A DNA stretch of 64,000 bases from Periweissella cryptocerci (GCF_004358325.1 NZ_CP037940.1:1178001-1242000), one strand, 5' to 3'. Counted from the stretch's first letter, positions 26,172-35,865 are shown. The notes: generated by a model from the sequence alone, not told the origin. Numbers and translations are program-made.

Positions 26172-27341
26172 TTAAACTTGATCATATGCTTCTTGGAAAA
26201 GTTGGACAATTTCGGCTTTCGTCGCCTTACGAGGATTGGAAAATGCATTTCCATCCTTCAAGGCATTTTCGGCCATCAGTTCAAAGTCTTCAGGTTTGGC
26301 ACCAATATCCTTGATTGAACGTGGGATACCAACATCAATCGACATTTGGCGCATCGCTTTGATTGCTACTTCCGCTGCATCGCGAGTTGACAAGCCATCA
26401 ATATTTTCACCCATGGCAACAGCTAATTCGGCAAAGCGTTCTGGCGCAGCGATGATGTTAAATTTTTCAACAATTGGCAACAGCAATGCACAACATACAC
26501 CATGTGGCGCATCGTATTGACCACCTAATTGATGGGCCATTGCGTGTACATAACCCAAATCAGCATTATTGAAGGCCATTCCGGCTAACATTTCAGCTTC
26601 GACCATTTTCGTCCGCGCTTCCAGATTATGTCCATTGGCAACTGCTTCCCGCAAACTTTCCTCAATTAATTTAATTGCTTGTAAACATTGACCATCTGTA
26701 ATTGCATTACGATTAGTTGATACGTAAGGTTCAATTGCTTGCACAAATGCATCCATCCCAGTTGCAGCAGTTAAACCTTGTGGTACGTCCAGCATCAGCA
26801 TGGGGTCATTAAATGAGACCAATGGAATATTACGCCATGAAACAACGACGAACTTCAAATGCGTTTCTTCATTGGTAATTACAGCGTGCCGGGTCAATTC
26901 GGAACCAGTACCGGCAGTGGTATTGATAGCAATCAATGGAGGTAAAGCATTCGCCAAAGTCTCAATTCCAGCAAGAACTGTAATATCATCACCATTGGTC
27001 AAAATAATACCCAGACCTTTACCCGTATCATGGGCAGATCCACCCCCAACTGTGATAATACTGTCACAATTTTCAGCCAAATATTGAGTCTTAGCAGCCT
27101 CAATATTACGGACTTTGGGATTAGGTTCAACCCCATTAAAGATTGAAAAATCGACGCCAGCCTCTTTAAGTGATGCAACAGCCTGTTCAACAGCGCCATC
27201 AGGCAATGTTTCTAAGAATGAATCGGTCACAATCAAGGGCTTTTTCATGCCAAGCATTTTGGCACGATCCCCAACTTTTGCAACAACCCCTGGTCCAAAA
27301 AAGTTAACACTAGGCATTAAAAAATCAAAATTTGTTTTCAT
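26172..27341 (-). CDS. dhaT: 1,3-propanediol dehydrogenase, iron-containing alcohol dehydrogenase
   Basis: Reduces 3-hydroxypropanal to 1,3-propanediol with NADH, or propanal to propanol if the dehydratase uses 1,2-propanediol. 389 residues, usual for type III Fe-dependent alcohol dehydrogenases. The NAD site GGGSAHDTGK is at residues 99-108, and the metal ligands lie in AMAHQLGGQYDAPHG with further His near LLLP. Cotranscribed with the glycerol facilitator and dehydratase genes, which fits NADH disposal during heterofermentation. Confidence 0.9.
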   Translation of the reverse strand: MKTNFDFLMPSVNFFGPGVVAKVGDRAKMLGMKKPLIVTDSFLETLPDGAVEQAVASLKEAGVDFSIFNGVEPNPKVRNIEAAKTQYLAENCDSIITVGGGSAHDTGKGLGIILTNGDDITVLAGIETLANALPPLIAINTTAGTGSELTRHAVITNEETHLKFVVVSWRNIPLVSFNDPMLMLDVPQGLTAATGMDAFVQAIEPYVSTNRNAITDGQCLQAIKLIEESLREAVANGHNLEARTKMVEAEMLAGMAFNNADLGYVHAMAHQLGGQYDAPHGVCCALLLPIVEKFNIIAAPERFAELAVAMGENIDGLSTRDAAEVAIKAMRQMSIDVGIPRSIKDIGAKPEDFELMAENALKDGNAFSNPRKATKAEIVQLFQEAYDQV

Positions 27342-27386
27342 TATTTCTCCCTTTTTCTGATAAAAGTTAATTATTATTTAAATCAC

Positions 27387-28094
27387 TCATACTATTTTGA
27401 ATAAACCAGCCGCTAAAATACCACCCACAATTGGGCCAACCATTGGAATCCAAGCATATGCCCAATTCGTTGCGCCTCGGTGTGGTACTGGTAGTATTGT
27501 ATAAGCTAGTCGTGGACCCCAGTCACGGGCAGGATTAATCGCATACCCTGTCGTTGTGCCTAAGCTCATCCCAATTGCTAAAATCACAAAGCCAACTACT
27601 AGTGGCTTTAATCCCGCCGCAAAATCGCCTAGACTGAGCAACACAAAGATAAACGTAAATGTCGCTATCACTTCACTTAAGAAGTTAAAAAGCGTATTTT
27701 TAATTGCCGGTCCAGTTGCAAAAATCCCGACTGAGTTACCATCTGCTTCATTTTTACTTACTTTGAAGTGTGGATAAAATTGAACAATGACCAAGCCAGC
27801 TCCCACAAATGCACCGAAAAATTGGCCAATGAGATATGGCAATACTTGATTCCACGGAAACATTCCAAATAGCGCAAACGAAATTGTCACCGCTGGGTTA
27901 AGGTGTGCATTCGAGCCAAGATGACCAGCGACGTACACACCCATGGTTACCGCCATCCCCCAGCCAAACGAAATTAGGAGCCAATCGCCATTGTTATTTG
28001 CAAATGTTCCTTTTAATTTAACCCCGGCATTAATGCCTGCCCCTAAGATAATCAATATCATTGTTCCTAGAAATTCGCCTAAAAAACTTTCCAT
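27387..28094 (-). CDS. pduF: Glycerol facilitator, MIP/aquaporin family
   Basis: Channel for glycerol or 1,2-propanediol, 235 residues, six helices. The two NPA boxes are present: HLNPAVT at residues 64-70 and GYAINPARDWGPR in the second half. The Asp after the second box is typical of glycerol channels rather than water channels. The start at 28094 follows GGAGGAAGCG. A TTG at 28106 is too early. Set between the dehydratase operon and dhaT, so it supplies substrate to the pathway. Symbol by analogy with pdu loci. Confidence 0.88.
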   Translation of the reverse strand: MESFLGEFLGTMILIILGAGINAGVKLKGTFANNNGDWLLISFGWGMAVTMGVYVAGHLGSNAHLNPAVTISFALFGMFPWNQVLPYLIGQFFGAFVGAGLVIVQFYPHFKVSKNEADGNSVGIFATGPAIKNTLFNFLSEVIATFTFIFVLLSLGDFAAGLKPLVVGFVILAIGMSLGTTTGYAINPARDWGPRLAYTILPVPHRGATNWAYAWIPMVGPIVGGILAAGLFKIV

Positions 28095-28189
28095 CGCTTC
28101 CTCCAATGATTGAGTTATTCACAAATGTTTTGAAGCACAAGTAAACTCCCCATTATCAGTGCTATCTTATCCGCTAATTTAATCGCTAA

Positions 28190-28609
28190 TTATTCAAGCA
28201 ATGCCGCAACCGCTTCTGAAATAGCTTGATCCTCTGATACGGCCCCACCACTAACTCCAACTGCACCAAATATGCGACCATCCATTCTCAGTGGAATCCC
28301 GCCAGCAAATGAAACTAACTTACCATCAAGCATCGTTTCCATTTGATATAAATCCTTCCCTGGTTGGATTAAGTTGCTGATTTCCTTGGTTTGTGATTTC
28401 ATAGCAATTGCTGACCACGCTTTTTTCTCAGCAAGTGTTGAACTGACCAAATTTGCTTCTGGCATATGGTACAGCATTTGCGTAGTTGCAGCCGCATCAA
28501 CAATCGAAATTGTCACTGCCGTACCTAATTTATTGGCCTTAGCAACACCCGCGTGAATTGCTTTTTCTAAATTATTAATTTCAAAATATTTTTCAAAATC
28601 CAAGTTCAT
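28190..28609 (-). CDS. GlcG/HbpS family protein (PduO C-terminal domain-like)
   Basis: 139 residues of the heme-binding HbpS/GlcG/DUF336 fold: ITISIVDAAATTQMLYHM, AWSAIAMKSQTKE, SFAGGIPLRMDGRIFGAVGVSGG. In Salmonella this domain is the C-terminal half of PduO. Here it is a separate gene whose ATG overlaps the stop of the adenosyltransferase gene, so the two domains are made together but not fused. Its role in the pathway is not settled. Heme binding is known for relatives. Confidence 0.87.
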   Translation of the reverse strand: MNLDFEKYFEINNLEKAIHAGVAKANKLGTAVTISIVDAAATTQMLYHMPEANLVSSTLAEKKAWSAIAMKSQTKEISNLIQPGKDLYQMETMLDGKLVSFAGGIPLRMDGRIFGAVGVSGGAVSEDQAISEAVAALLE

Positions 28610-29193
28610 TATTCTTCCCCATTTCCAATTGCATCATTATATTGTTTTACGATTTGATCAACTTCATCATCATCAACTTGATAGTTGTCCTCTGATCGTG
28701 CCAAAATATAGAGAAAATCAGACAGTCGATTGGCATAGCGTAATAATTCTGGACGGACTTTTGCTTCGTTTGAAAATCGGACTAGTCCACGTTCGGCTCG
28801 CCGACACACGGTTCTAGCTACATGCAGTTGAGCACCCGCAAGTGTGACTCCAGGGAGAATGAAGCTATGAATTTCGGGTAACATTGCCGTATATTCATCA
28901 ATAATTGACTCCAATTCAGTAGTATCCATTTCGCTAATCACTTGGCTTGCCGCATAAAATTTTGTGGGGTCTTCCGTTGCAATTTCCCCACCAACTAAAA
29001 ACAGCTTGTTTTGAATTTTTTTCAACAGGTCCTTATTTCTAGGCACTTTACAAAATTTTTCAGCAAAACTAATTTGCGCGTTACATTCATCAAACGTCCC
29101 ATATGTTTCGACACGTTCTGAATATTTTGCAACCCGCCCACCATCAAACAACCCGGTCGTCCCTTTATCACCCGTCTTAGTGTAAATACTCAT
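28609..29193 (-). CDS. pduO: Cob(I)alamin adenosyltransferase, PduO type
   Basis: Transfers the adenosyl group of ATP to cob(I)alamin, making the coenzyme B12 needed by the dehydratase. 194 residues. ATP site KTGDKGTTGLFDGGRV near the N-terminus, VETYGTFDECNAQI, and the C-terminal RTVCRRAERGLVRF with RYANRLSDFLYILAR are typical. It begins one base after the reactivase small subunit ends, in a tight operon. Confidence 0.93.
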   Translation of the reverse strand: MSIYTKTGDKGTTGLFDGGRVAKYSERVETYGTFDECNAQISFAEKFCKVPRNKDLLKKIQNKLFLVGGEIATEDPTKFYAASQVISEMDTTELESIIDEYTAMLPEIHSFILPGVTLAGAQLHVARTVCRRAERGLVRFSNEAKVRPELLRYANRLSDFLYILARSEDNYQVDDDEVDQIVKQYNDAIGNGEE

Positions 29194-29547
29194 TCAAAGA
29201 TCACCTCCCTTTTTCAAATTTTTAAAAGGAATACCTTTCACTAGTCGTGCCGCATTAATCCCTAAATTCATTAAACTTTCATTATCATCCACACTAACAA
29301 TAAACAATGGTTCATTTTCCGGAAATCCTTTAAAATGGAGAATTGCGTGTTTTTCATCAAATGCAATTCCGACACCAAAATGGGAACTAATTGCCGCCTG
29401 ATATGCACTAGCTATGGTATTTTCACGCACAGTCGGTTCAACTTTAAATGCGACTTGTTCTTCTTCAATACCAAATAATATTTGATTCAAAACTTGCCCT
29501 TTGGAATCCGTCGCAACTACAATAACCGGTTTCGCTACCATACTCAT
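29194..29547 (-). CDS. pduH: Diol/glycerol dehydratase reactivase, small subunit
   Basis: 117 residues, the small subunit of the chaperone that swaps damaged cobalamin out of the dehydratase. KPVIVVATDSKGQ, FGVGIAFDEKHAILHFKG and NLGINAARLVKGIPFK fit the DdrB/PduH family, which resembles the beta subunit of the dehydratase. Start and stop overlap or touch the neighbours on both sides (ATGA overlap with the large subunit). Confidence 0.9.
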   Translation of the reverse strand: MSMVAKPVIVVATDSKGQVLNQILFGIEEEQVAFKVEPTVRENTIASAYQAAISSHFGVGIAFDEKHAILHFKGFPENEPLFIVSVDDNESLMNLGINAARLVKGIPFKNLKKGGDL

Positions 29548-31373
29548 ACCTCCCGAAATTCGTTGGCATAAGCAATAATTAAGCCCGTTGCAACCGCATT
29601 TCGTGGTCCTTTAATTGCCTGGATATTGCCGCTACCAGCTACTAAATTATATTTAGCCAATTCATCAGTAACTAACTGCGGAATTTCAAAATCTAATGCT
29701 GAGCCCCCAACGATAACAACAAATGGAATATCACGAATGTTTCCAGTTGGACTAACGTGTTTCAAAGCACGCAAGGCATTGCTAACAAAAACTCGCTTTT
29801 TAGCACTTTCACGCACAAATTTAATTTTCTCAATACTCAGTTCACCCGGTACTGGTACGTAACCATCTGGTTTAACAACTACTGTACTAGCAAAAATAGT
29901 TGCTGGTAATGCTTTTTCAAAGAATTCGACCGATCCATCTTCATGCCGAATATGAAAAAAGCTTTCAACTTTGGCCAACGGATACTTTTTGATATTTTCT
30001 GCTAAATATAAATCATCGAGACCAAGTTCCGAATTAATGATCATTGTGACCATATCTCCGGCACCAGCCAAGTGAATTGCCGCAATTTTGCCACCTTTAT
30101 TAATTATTGAAGCATCTGTTGAACCCGCACCTAAATCTAAAATAGCCATTGGGGCGGTCGTTCCGGGTGTCGTTAACGCCCCTAAAATAGCGGCTTCGGC
30201 TTCGGCACCACCAATTTGAACGGGTACTTTAAACTCAGACTCAATCGCATTTGCAATAATCGACATTTGTAGCCGGTCTGATTTGACCATTGAAGCAATC
30301 CCAACTGCTTGTTCCATTGAAAATTCACCGGCTAAGCCACCACGTACACTAATTGGAATTGATATATTAATCGCAAGTAAATCTTGAATGAAAATGTCGA
30401 CGATTTTCTTGTCGGTCAATTCAGCCATCGTTTGGCGCACCGATTCAAGCATACCGCCAATATTAGTTCCTGCTTCACCAGTTACATTATCAATTCTTGA
30501 AAAAGTTGCAATTTCCTGCATTATCTTTTCGGCACCCGCGGAAATACCAATGCGTGAAGTCCGATTATCACCATGAATTTCGAGTGTACCTGCTGGGATT
30601 ACCCGCGCTTTTACATCGCCTTGGGGTGTCTTAATAACCACTGCCGAGCGATTTCCAATTAGTGCTCGTGCGACGGGCACAACATTTTTTGTTTCCTTAG
30701 GACTTAAATTAAAGACCGTCGCAATCCCATAAGGATTTGACAGCTGAACGATCAACCGACCTTTCGCGGCTACTTCAACAGCCGCCAACATATCAACCGG
30801 TACTTTATCTAGAAAAGCGACCTCATCAACAATCGGAATTTTTTGATTGATACGGTTAAACAAAAGCACCCCATCATCACCTTGCATGATTGCAGCAGTA
30901 ATCTTATATCCTTCATCTACTAACGTATTAACTTTTTTCGCCGCTACAGCAAAATCGATCGTTTTGGCTATTAAAACAATATAATCACGTTGTTTATCGG
31001 GATAACTTTCCAATTTATTAAGCTCAACTGTATAACCAATGCCTGTACCAATCCCGCCAGGCGTTCGGGGATTGTGACCAATCATTGTTGATTCAGTAAT
31101 AATCGTCTCCGTGATTGTTTCCATTGCAACATCACCAATAACAGGGGTTGCTTCATTAATTCTGATACTATCAATTGTTGCGATATCAACGTTGGCTTGC
31201 TCCAGCACTCTATTGATTGCTTCACGAACCCCGATTACATTTTTGCGGGTCCCTTTAATACCCGTAGTTGGTGCAATTCCAGTATCAATAAAATGAATGT
31301 CCCCGTTTGTTTCTATTTCTGCTAATGCAACTTCTGTGGAAGAATTTCCAATATCAACACCAATCACTCTCAT
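29544..31373 (-). CDS. pduG: Diol/glycerol dehydratase reactivase, large ATPase subunit
   Basis: 609 residues, normal for DdrA/GdrA/PduG. Actin-like ATPase: GVDIGNSSTEVAL at the N-terminus (phosphate 1), ILDLGAGSTDASI (phosphate 2) near residue 415, and VVIVGGSALDFEIP toward the end. It works with the small subunit encoded after it to release inactive cobalamin from the dehydratase. Located directly after the small dehydratase subunit gene, 14 bp apart, as in other dha/pdu operons. Confidence 0.95.
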   Translation of the reverse strand: MRVIGVDIGNSSTEVALAEIETNGDIHFIDTGIAPTTGIKGTRKNVIGVREAINRVLEQANVDIATIDSIRINEATPVIGDVAMETITETIITESTMIGHNPRTPGGIGTGIGYTVELNKLESYPDKQRDYIVLIAKTIDFAVAAKKVNTLVDEGYKITAAIMQGDDGVLLFNRINQKIPIVDEVAFLDKVPVDMLAAVEVAAKGRLIVQLSNPYGIATVFNLSPKETKNVVPVARALIGNRSAVVIKTPQGDVKARVIPAGTLEIHGDNRTSRIGISAGAEKIMQEIATFSRIDNVTGEAGTNIGGMLESVRQTMAELTDKKIVDIFIQDLLAINISIPISVRGGLAGEFSMEQAVGIASMVKSDRLQMSIIANAIESEFKVPVQIGGAEAEAAILGALTTPGTTAPMAILDLGAGSTDASIINKGGKIAAIHLAGAGDMVTMIINSELGLDDLYLAENIKKYPLAKVESFFHIRHEDGSVEFFEKALPATIFASTVVVKPDGYVPVPGELSIEKIKFVRESAKKRVFVSNALRALKHVSPTGNIRDIPFVVIVGGSALDFEIPQLVTDELAKYNLVAGSGNIQAIKGPRNAVATGLIIAYANEFREV

Positions 31374-31387
31374 TTGGAAACCTCCGA

Positions 31388-31813
31388 TTAGTTATCACCC
31401 TTGAGCTTTTTACGCTCTTTATAGAATGCCGCACCTTCACGAACAAAATCTGCCGTGATTGTTGCACCATATTGATTTTCTAGTTCATCGGCCATATCTA
31501 AAAGTTCTTGTAAGGTTGAACGATATGGCCGCAATGAACCATACATTGCCAGCAAACGTTCATCTGGAATAACGGTCAATTCTGCTGCCCGTTCCAGATT
31601 ACTTTGAATGGCTGGGCGGCCAGCATTCTTCGCAATTTCTCCTTGGTTTTTCAAAGTTTCTTTAGTAATCCGTAAATCTTCTGGTTTAATTTTGTCGTTC
31701 AAGACATTTTCAAGATTAATTTCATCAAGCGATTTGCCAGTTGGTGATTTAATCAATTCTGGGTGCTTTGAAAACAGAGGGTAATCTTCACGCCCCAATT
31801 CATTTACTGTCAT
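31388..31813 (-). CDS. pduE: Glycerol/diol dehydratase small subunit
   Basis: 141 residues, gamma subunit of the B12-dependent dehydratase. DYPLFSKHPELIKSPTGKSL at the N-terminus and RPYRSTLQELLDMADELENQYGA at the C-terminus are conserved in PduE/DhaB3. It lacks the long N-terminal extension that directs some PduE to microcompartments. Lies between the medium subunit and the reactivase genes. Confidence 0.94.
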   Translation of the reverse strand: MTVNELGREDYPLFSKHPELIKSPTGKSLDEINLENVLNDKIKPEDLRITKETLKNQGEIAKNAGRPAIQSNLERAAELTVIPDERLLAMYGSLRPYRSTLQELLDMADELENQYGATITADFVREGAAFYKERKKLKGDN

Positions 31814-31833
31814 TATTTGTTCCTTTCTTATCC

Positions 31834-32448
31834 CTAATCAAAATCAACTAGAATTTCTTCGGCTGGTTTACCAGCGACAACATACTTAGTTTCTTTGATG
31901 TGCATCAATGTCGAAAGTGCTTGATATTGCACCCGTGCCATTTGATCATTCACCGTTGGAACTGGTTCTGGTGATTCTCCTCGGGCATATTTAGCCGCAT
32001 TATGACCAATTGCACGGTAAGTTTCCACCGTAATGACTGGCGCTTGAGGAAACAACTCTAAATTAGATAACGGCTCAAGATCTTTTTGGTGAATAATAGT
32101 TGTTCCTTTTGATTGAATATCCACTGAAATACCAGACCCTGAAAGCTTATTGGCTTCAACACCTACAAATGAAACATCTGCAGTGCGGTAAACCTTAACT
32201 ACCCGTGCCTTTAAGCCCTCTTCTTCAATCCCTGCGATTACTTGGCGCAAAATTTCTTTATGCGGAATTTTAGTGATATTGGCAGTCATGTGTTCTGCAA
32301 ACCCTGGCGCAATACCAATAACAACTTCATCAACCGATTTTCCTGGTTGTGCAACCCCTGCATGCTTAAACCAATCCAAGACCAAGGGTTTATCCTCTCC
32401 AACCTTTGGCCGATTTTCAGTTACACTTGTTACTTTAGTGTCTACCAT
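31834..32448 (-). CDS. pduD: Glycerol/diol dehydratase medium subunit
   Basis: 204 residues, beta subunit that binds adenosylcobalamin together with the large subunit. Markers: [68 protein letters not shown]. Many microcompartment-targeted PduD proteins have a short N-terminal encapsulation helix. Here only about 20 hydrophilic residues precede the core, in keeping with the absence of shell genes. Confidence 0.94.
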   Translation of the reverse strand: MVDTKVTSVTENRPKVGEDKPLVLDWFKHAGVAQPGKSVDEVVIGIAPGFAEHMTANITKIPHKEILRQVIAGIEEEGLKARVVKVYRTADVSFVGVEANKLSGSGISVDIQSKGTTIIHQKDLEPLSNLELFPQAPVITVETYRAIGHNAAKYARGESPEPVPTVNDQMARVQYQALSTLMHIKETKYVVAGKPAEEILVDFD

Positions 32449-32486
32449 AATTACTCAATTCCTTTCAGCTCATCGTTTTTATTGGC

Positions 32487-34151
32487 TTAAATATCACGTG
32501 GATCAATTGCCATTGGAATATCTTTAATCCGTTCCCATTCTTCACCATCTAAACGATAGCCAGTTCCTGGTCCCATGTAATCGTTACTATCATTAATTGC
32601 CGAAATAACGTGCCAGTTTTCGTCAAAGATGGCCGAAGTTTGTAAAAAGTCCCCAGTGATACGTTGTTGTAATAAACTCAATACAGCTTGAGCGACATCT
32701 TTGAAGCCACCATTATTCAAAACTTTAATAATGTCCAAACCGGTAATGTTACGATCTAAAACTTCTTGTGCCGCTTTTAAATCTTCAACCATGTTCCGTT
32801 CTGGCATGTCTTTAGAGGTATTCGCGTAAGTTGCTGCTTCGACTTCTTCATCTGTAATTTTTGGCAATCCCAGTCCTGCGAAGACCGCTTGAATTGCTCG
32901 CGCAGCTTTATCCCGAACTTTAATAACAGCTTCTTCGGTTACTGGATGAATCCCACCGTTAACTTTTAAATCACGTTGCATGACGTAGTAATCATCGTAA
33001 TCCATTGCGTCTGTATTTGATCCAGCAAAAGTATTGTCATAATTAGGTGTTGATGAATATCCTGAAGAGACATAATCAGTCCCAGCTAAGAATTGTCCGA
33101 GTAAACGTTCAGTTCGACGCATATCTGAGTGTGAAAACGCTTGGTCATTAGCTGATGCACATTCCAAATCAAGCATCATACAAATCAAATTTTCGCCTAA
33201 AACGGAACGGATTCCTGAAGGTACTGATCCTGGGATACCAATACAACTAACCCCACCGTTTTGTAAACCTTGGACCCCTGAAGCTTTGGTTATGAAAATA
33301 CAACGTGATTCCAGATAAAGCATTGATTTTCCTTCAGCATATCCCATCATCACTTCTGAACCAGAGCCTGAAGTAAAGCGCATCTTCAAGCCACGTGAGG
33401 CATAACAGGCAGCTAAGAATCCTTTTGACCAAGGTGTATCATCACCATCAGTAAATACTTGTTCAGTTCCATAAACCGAAATTGTTTCAGCATATGCGGT
33501 AAAACCACGCATCCCAAGACTAAGTTCCAGTGCTTCTTCAACTGAACATTGAGTAATAACACCTGGACGACCAGTTTGTGCCCCAACCATGATTGAAATA
33601 GCATTTAATGGCGCATAGCGGGCAACTGCTGTCGTTGTTTCTTGTTCTGGAAATCCGCGCAGAGCAGCGTCGGCGGCATCGGCGGCTAATTGCACGGGAT
33701 TATCACGAATGTTAGTCACGTGGGCTTGAGTTGCTGGTGTCCGACGAGGTCGCATTTTTTGTGTAGCCATCATCATTTCAACAAAGTTCATTTGGCTAAC
33801 AACTTGAACAGCTTTTGCAGGAGTCATTGAGGTTGTTAACTTACTAATTTCTTCCCGTGAAACATTTGGATCACATAACATATTTGCGATTTTAGTTGAA
33901 TCCATCGCGATTACCACTTCAGCATTTTCCAGTTGAATACCATGCTTTGCGATATAATGATCAATTAAATCAAAATCTGCAATTGCCTTACCATCTAATT
34001 CGGTAACGACACCATTTTCAATTTTGATACTTGGTTTCGGATCAATTGGACCATCAAGTGCAATGAACCCTTCCTCAGGCCACTCTTTAACAAATCCATC
34101 TAAGTGAATTGGTCGTTTCTCTAATTCCTCAAATCTTTTTTGGCGTTTCAT
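32487..34151 (-). CDS. pduC: Glycerol/diol dehydratase large subunit
   Basis: Catalytic alpha subunit, 555 residues from the ATG at 34151, the usual size for PduC/DhaB1. That ATG has a ribosome site (AGAAAGGAAG). The open frame extends 43 codons further up without one. Conserved segments: PIHLDGFVKEWPEEGFIAL, the QIMVGAQTGRPG-like MVGAQTGRPGVITQCS, SGSGSEVMMGYAEGKSMLYLESRC, and the C-terminal MGPGTGYRLDGEEW. With B12 it dehydrates glycerol to 3-hydroxypropanal or 1,2-propanediol to propanal. Which is preferred cannot be read from sequence. Confidence 0.96.
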   Translation of the reverse strand: MKRQKRFEELEKRPIHLDGFVKEWPEEGFIALDGPIDPKPSIKIENGVVTELDGKAIADFDLIDHYIAKHGIQLENAEVVIAMDSTKIANMLCDPNVSREEISKLTTSMTPAKAVQVVSQMNFVEMMMATQKMRPRRTPATQAHVTNIRDNPVQLAADAADAALRGFPEQETTTAVARYAPLNAISIMVGAQTGRPGVITQCSVEEALELSLGMRGFTAYAETISVYGTEQVFTDGDDTPWSKGFLAACYASRGLKMRFTSGSGSEVMMGYAEGKSMLYLESRCIFITKASGVQGLQNGGVSCIGIPGSVPSGIRSVLGENLICMMLDLECASANDQAFSHSDMRRTERLLGQFLAGTDYVSSGYSSTPNYDNTFAGSNTDAMDYDDYYVMQRDLKVNGGIHPVTEEAVIKVRDKAARAIQAVFAGLGLPKITDEEVEAATYANTSKDMPERNMVEDLKAAQEVLDRNITGLDIIKVLNNGGFKDVAQAVLSLLQQRITGDFLQTSAIFDENWHVISAINDSNDYMGPGTGYRLDGEEWERIKDIPMAIDPRDI

Positions 34152-34230
34152 TAAAATAAACTTCCTTTCTGACTTTAGTATTAAATATCGCTTAACAATT
34201 GATAACTCTATTACTCCCTTACACTTGTGT

Positions 34231-34277
34231 AGTATAGAACAAACTAATGTAATTGTTTTGTCGTGTAAGCGTTTCCT
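34231..34277 (-). promoter_or_regulatory. Promoter region of the pdu operon with CcpA site
   Basis: A -10 box TATACT lies at 34231-34236 (minus strand) without a good -35, as expected for an activated promoter. At 34264-34277 the sequence TGTAAGCGTTTCCT fits the cre consensus at every position, so repression by CcpA on preferred sugars is likely. The regulator gene is divergent on the other side. Confidence 0.65.
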
Positions 34278-34437
34278 CAAAGTATGAATATTGTGTCATC
34301 TAGCTTATAACACCACAATAAATTGATATATTTTTCACAAGAGTTGCGTTTACATAATATATTCATTAAGGTAGACTTACGTTGAGAACACTTTAATGTT
34401 TTTTACAGCACTATTTTATGTAATGGGGGAATTTAAT

Positions 34438-35270
34438 ATGACTTTTTCAGCAAGTGTCGCCAGTTATCGTCTGTCACTCAACGCGATTATTGAGGATTTC
34501 TCAATTGCGACAGGCTTAGTCGCTGAAGTATTAGATGCTGGGGGGCATCCACTTTCAACCTATCTGCCAATCCAATTTTTGACAGATCAATTGCACCATC
34601 CTTGTACCACAGAAGAAAATAGTCATAATAATATCGAAAAAAATCATATTGTTACTAATGATGTCATTTACAAAACTGAAATTCGTTCCAAAAGTTGTCC
34701 AATTTATAACCAATCAAGCTTAGTGGGTTATATCATCGTCAGTACTAGTGATGATGATATAACAACGAAATTAAATTAGAATCAGCATTTACGCTCTTAA
34801 AAAATTCAATGGAACTCTTTTTCCAATCAATTGGCGCATTTGATTCTGCCGAAGCATCTTCAAACAACACGCCTAATCAGAATGCCACCAAGGTAGCTAA
34901 CAAAAATGAGTTTGAATACTCCGCTGTAAGCGAAATTCACCCTTCAATCCAAAGTGCGATTGATTACGTTGCCGAGCATATTACGGAATCGATTACGCTA
35001 GATGAAGTTTCGCAACACGTTTTTCTTTCTAATTATTATTTTAGTAAGCTATTTAAAAAAGAAATGTTTACCACGTTTACCGTCTATGTTAATGATAAAA
35101 AGATGCAGCGTGCTAAAGAAATGCTAGTCAATCCTGAAATACCCATTCAACAAATCTCACAACATCTCGGATTTGCTCAAACGAGTTATTTTAGTAAAGT
35201 ATTTAAGCAACACGCTGAAATGACCCCTTCGGAATTTCGCCAGCATTCATTAGAAGAAAATAGTAATTAG
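34438..35270 (+). pseudogene. PocR-like AraC family regulator, frameshifted
   Basis: The first part (ATG at 34438, ribosome site GGGGGAA) reads a PocR-type sensory domain: YRLSLNAIIEDFSIATGLVAEV ... CPIYNQSSLVGYIIVS, stopping at 34779. One base out of frame near 34765 the reading goes on (EIKLESAFTLLKNSMELFF) into a linker and a full AraC domain: AIDYVAEHITESITLDEVSQ, NYYFSKLFKKEM, and QISQHLGFAQTSYFSKVFK. Joined length is about 277 residues. Divergent from pduC, so it is the expected activator of the operon. Either the gene is dead or the sequence has an error. Confidence 0.78.
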
Positions 35271-35302
35271 TCGCACTTTGTTACTACTTATGGAGTCCAA
35301 AC

Positions 35303-35851
35303 ATGCATAACTTACAAAATAAAGATTCAGAACATCATTCTTTTTTAACTATGAAACAACTGACTTTCTTAACTTTTGTAATTGGTATTTGTGAAGTTGG
35401 GCGGTTGATTTTTCAGTTCATCCCTAACGTCCAGCCAGTTACTGATATTATTATTCTTACAACTTTAATATTTGGCCTAAGTAACGGCTTGCTCGTTGGT
35501 GTGCTTTCAATTGTCGTTTCTAATATTATTTTAGGTATGGGAGTTTGGACTTTAGCACAAATTGGCGCGTATATTTTAATTGTCCTACTTACGTACTTCT
35601 TAGCTAAGCCTTGGTTTTTTAAAGCACCAATAATTGTGCGTGCATGCTTTTGTGCAGCCATGGGCTTCTTTTATGGCTTTGTAATTTCAATAATCCAGGC
35701 ACCAATTTTGGGTATCAATAATTTTTTACCGTATTATATTGCTGGCTTACCGTTTGACTTAATGCACGCGCTTGGTAATGCGGGCTTTTGTCTCATTCTT
35801 TCACCAACATTGGTACCTTTACTAAAAAAAATCCACGCACAACTTTTTTAA
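35303..35851 (+). CDS. ECF transporter S component, candidate cobalamin importer
   Basis: 182 residues, five or six membrane helices after a short polar N-terminus. TFLTFVIGICEVGRLIF, the substrate-side region TDIIILTTLIFGLSNGLLVGVLSIVVSN and LPYYIAGLPFDLMHALGNAGF have the look of group II ECF S components. It follows pocR by 33 bp on the same strand and lies beside the only B12-dependent pathway in view, so vitamin B12 (CbrT-like) is the best guess for substrate. It would use the shared EcfA1A2T module at 51963-54468. Substrate unproven. Confidence 0.7.
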   Translation: MHNLQNKDSEHHSFLTMKQLTFLTFVIGICEVGRLIFQFIPNVQPVTDIIILTTLIFGLSNGLLVGVLSIVVSNIILGMGVWTLAQIGAYILIVLLTYFLAKPWFFKAPIIVRACFCAAMGFFYGFVISIIQAPILGINNFLPYYIAGLPFDLMHALGNAGFCLILSPTLVPLLKKIHAQLF

Positions 35852-35865
35852 ATTTAACGCACAAA

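Noticed and set aside
32487..34151. Full propanediol microcompartment locus
   Set aside because: No shell protein, PduP, PduL or PduW genes are present around the dehydratase. Neighbours on both sides are unrelated.
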